A stretch of DNA of 64,000 bases from the NCBI GenBank assembly GCA_913056195.1, contig CAJXMF010000003.1, forward strand, positions 35,406 through 99,405. Direction: 5' to 3'. Positions within the stretch are counted from its first letter, which is position 1; each line of letters begins with the position of its first letter. Made by a program: the position numbers and the translations under genes. Below are positions 63,943 to 64,000 of this stretch, in pieces. This DNA comes from an uncultured Methylococcaceae bacterium (GTDB lineage: Bacteria; Pseudomonadota; Gammaproteobacteria; Methylococcales; Methylomonadaceae). The notes beneath the pieces are model-generated. The model saw nothing but the letters and a program-made list of their open reading frames with translations, did not search any database and was not told the DNA's origin.

Positions 63943-64000
63943 ACCTAACGAATTAGGTTATGTCGTGATCGCGAAGCGAGCCACGACATGAACCGTTTGT
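63943..64000 (+). other. Integron attC recombination site (3' end truncated by window)
   Basis: R'' ACCTAAC; imperfect palindrome GGTTATGTCGTG...CACGACATgAACC with one extrahelical G; final GT fits the start of an R' GTTRRRY box. Confidence 0.85.

Overview
The window looks like chromosome from a gammaproteobacterial methylotroph or methanotroph. That assignment is an inference from the fae/H4MPT genes together with gammaproteobacterial-style flagellar, glyQS and hrcA-grpE-dnaKJ loci. From left to right it contains: a flagellar cluster (flgH-G-F-E-D-C-B, cheR, cheV, flgA, flgM, flgN, a PilZ protein) with recognisable sigma54 and sigma28 promoters; pepN, DUF423, moaB and a Deg protease; a cNMP-binding/rhodanese fusion; metH; fumarase; phosphomannomutase; glyQS; cysH-gshA; recQ; sucAB; an H-NS-like gene; aguAB; recN-nadK; hrcA-grpE-dnaK-dnaJ-dapB; a tetrahydromethanopterin/formaldehyde island (RimK-like, CitG-like, fae, HisA-like, ATP-grasp, MfnF-like, pabB, MfnE-like); and, at the right edge, what appears to be an integron. 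The integron consists of a truncated integron-type tyrosine recombinase, a GTTAGGT recombination core, a YegD-type Hsp70 cassette and an attC hairpin cut by the window edge. Other notable items are a 154-bp MITE present twice (perfect 14-bp TIRs; one copy has a perfect 8-bp target duplication), a second TIR-bounded 263-bp element, a 42-aa membrane miniprotein absent from the ORF track, an ACP-like protein lacking the phosphopantetheine serine, and a divergent gene pair whose start codons share one nucleotide.
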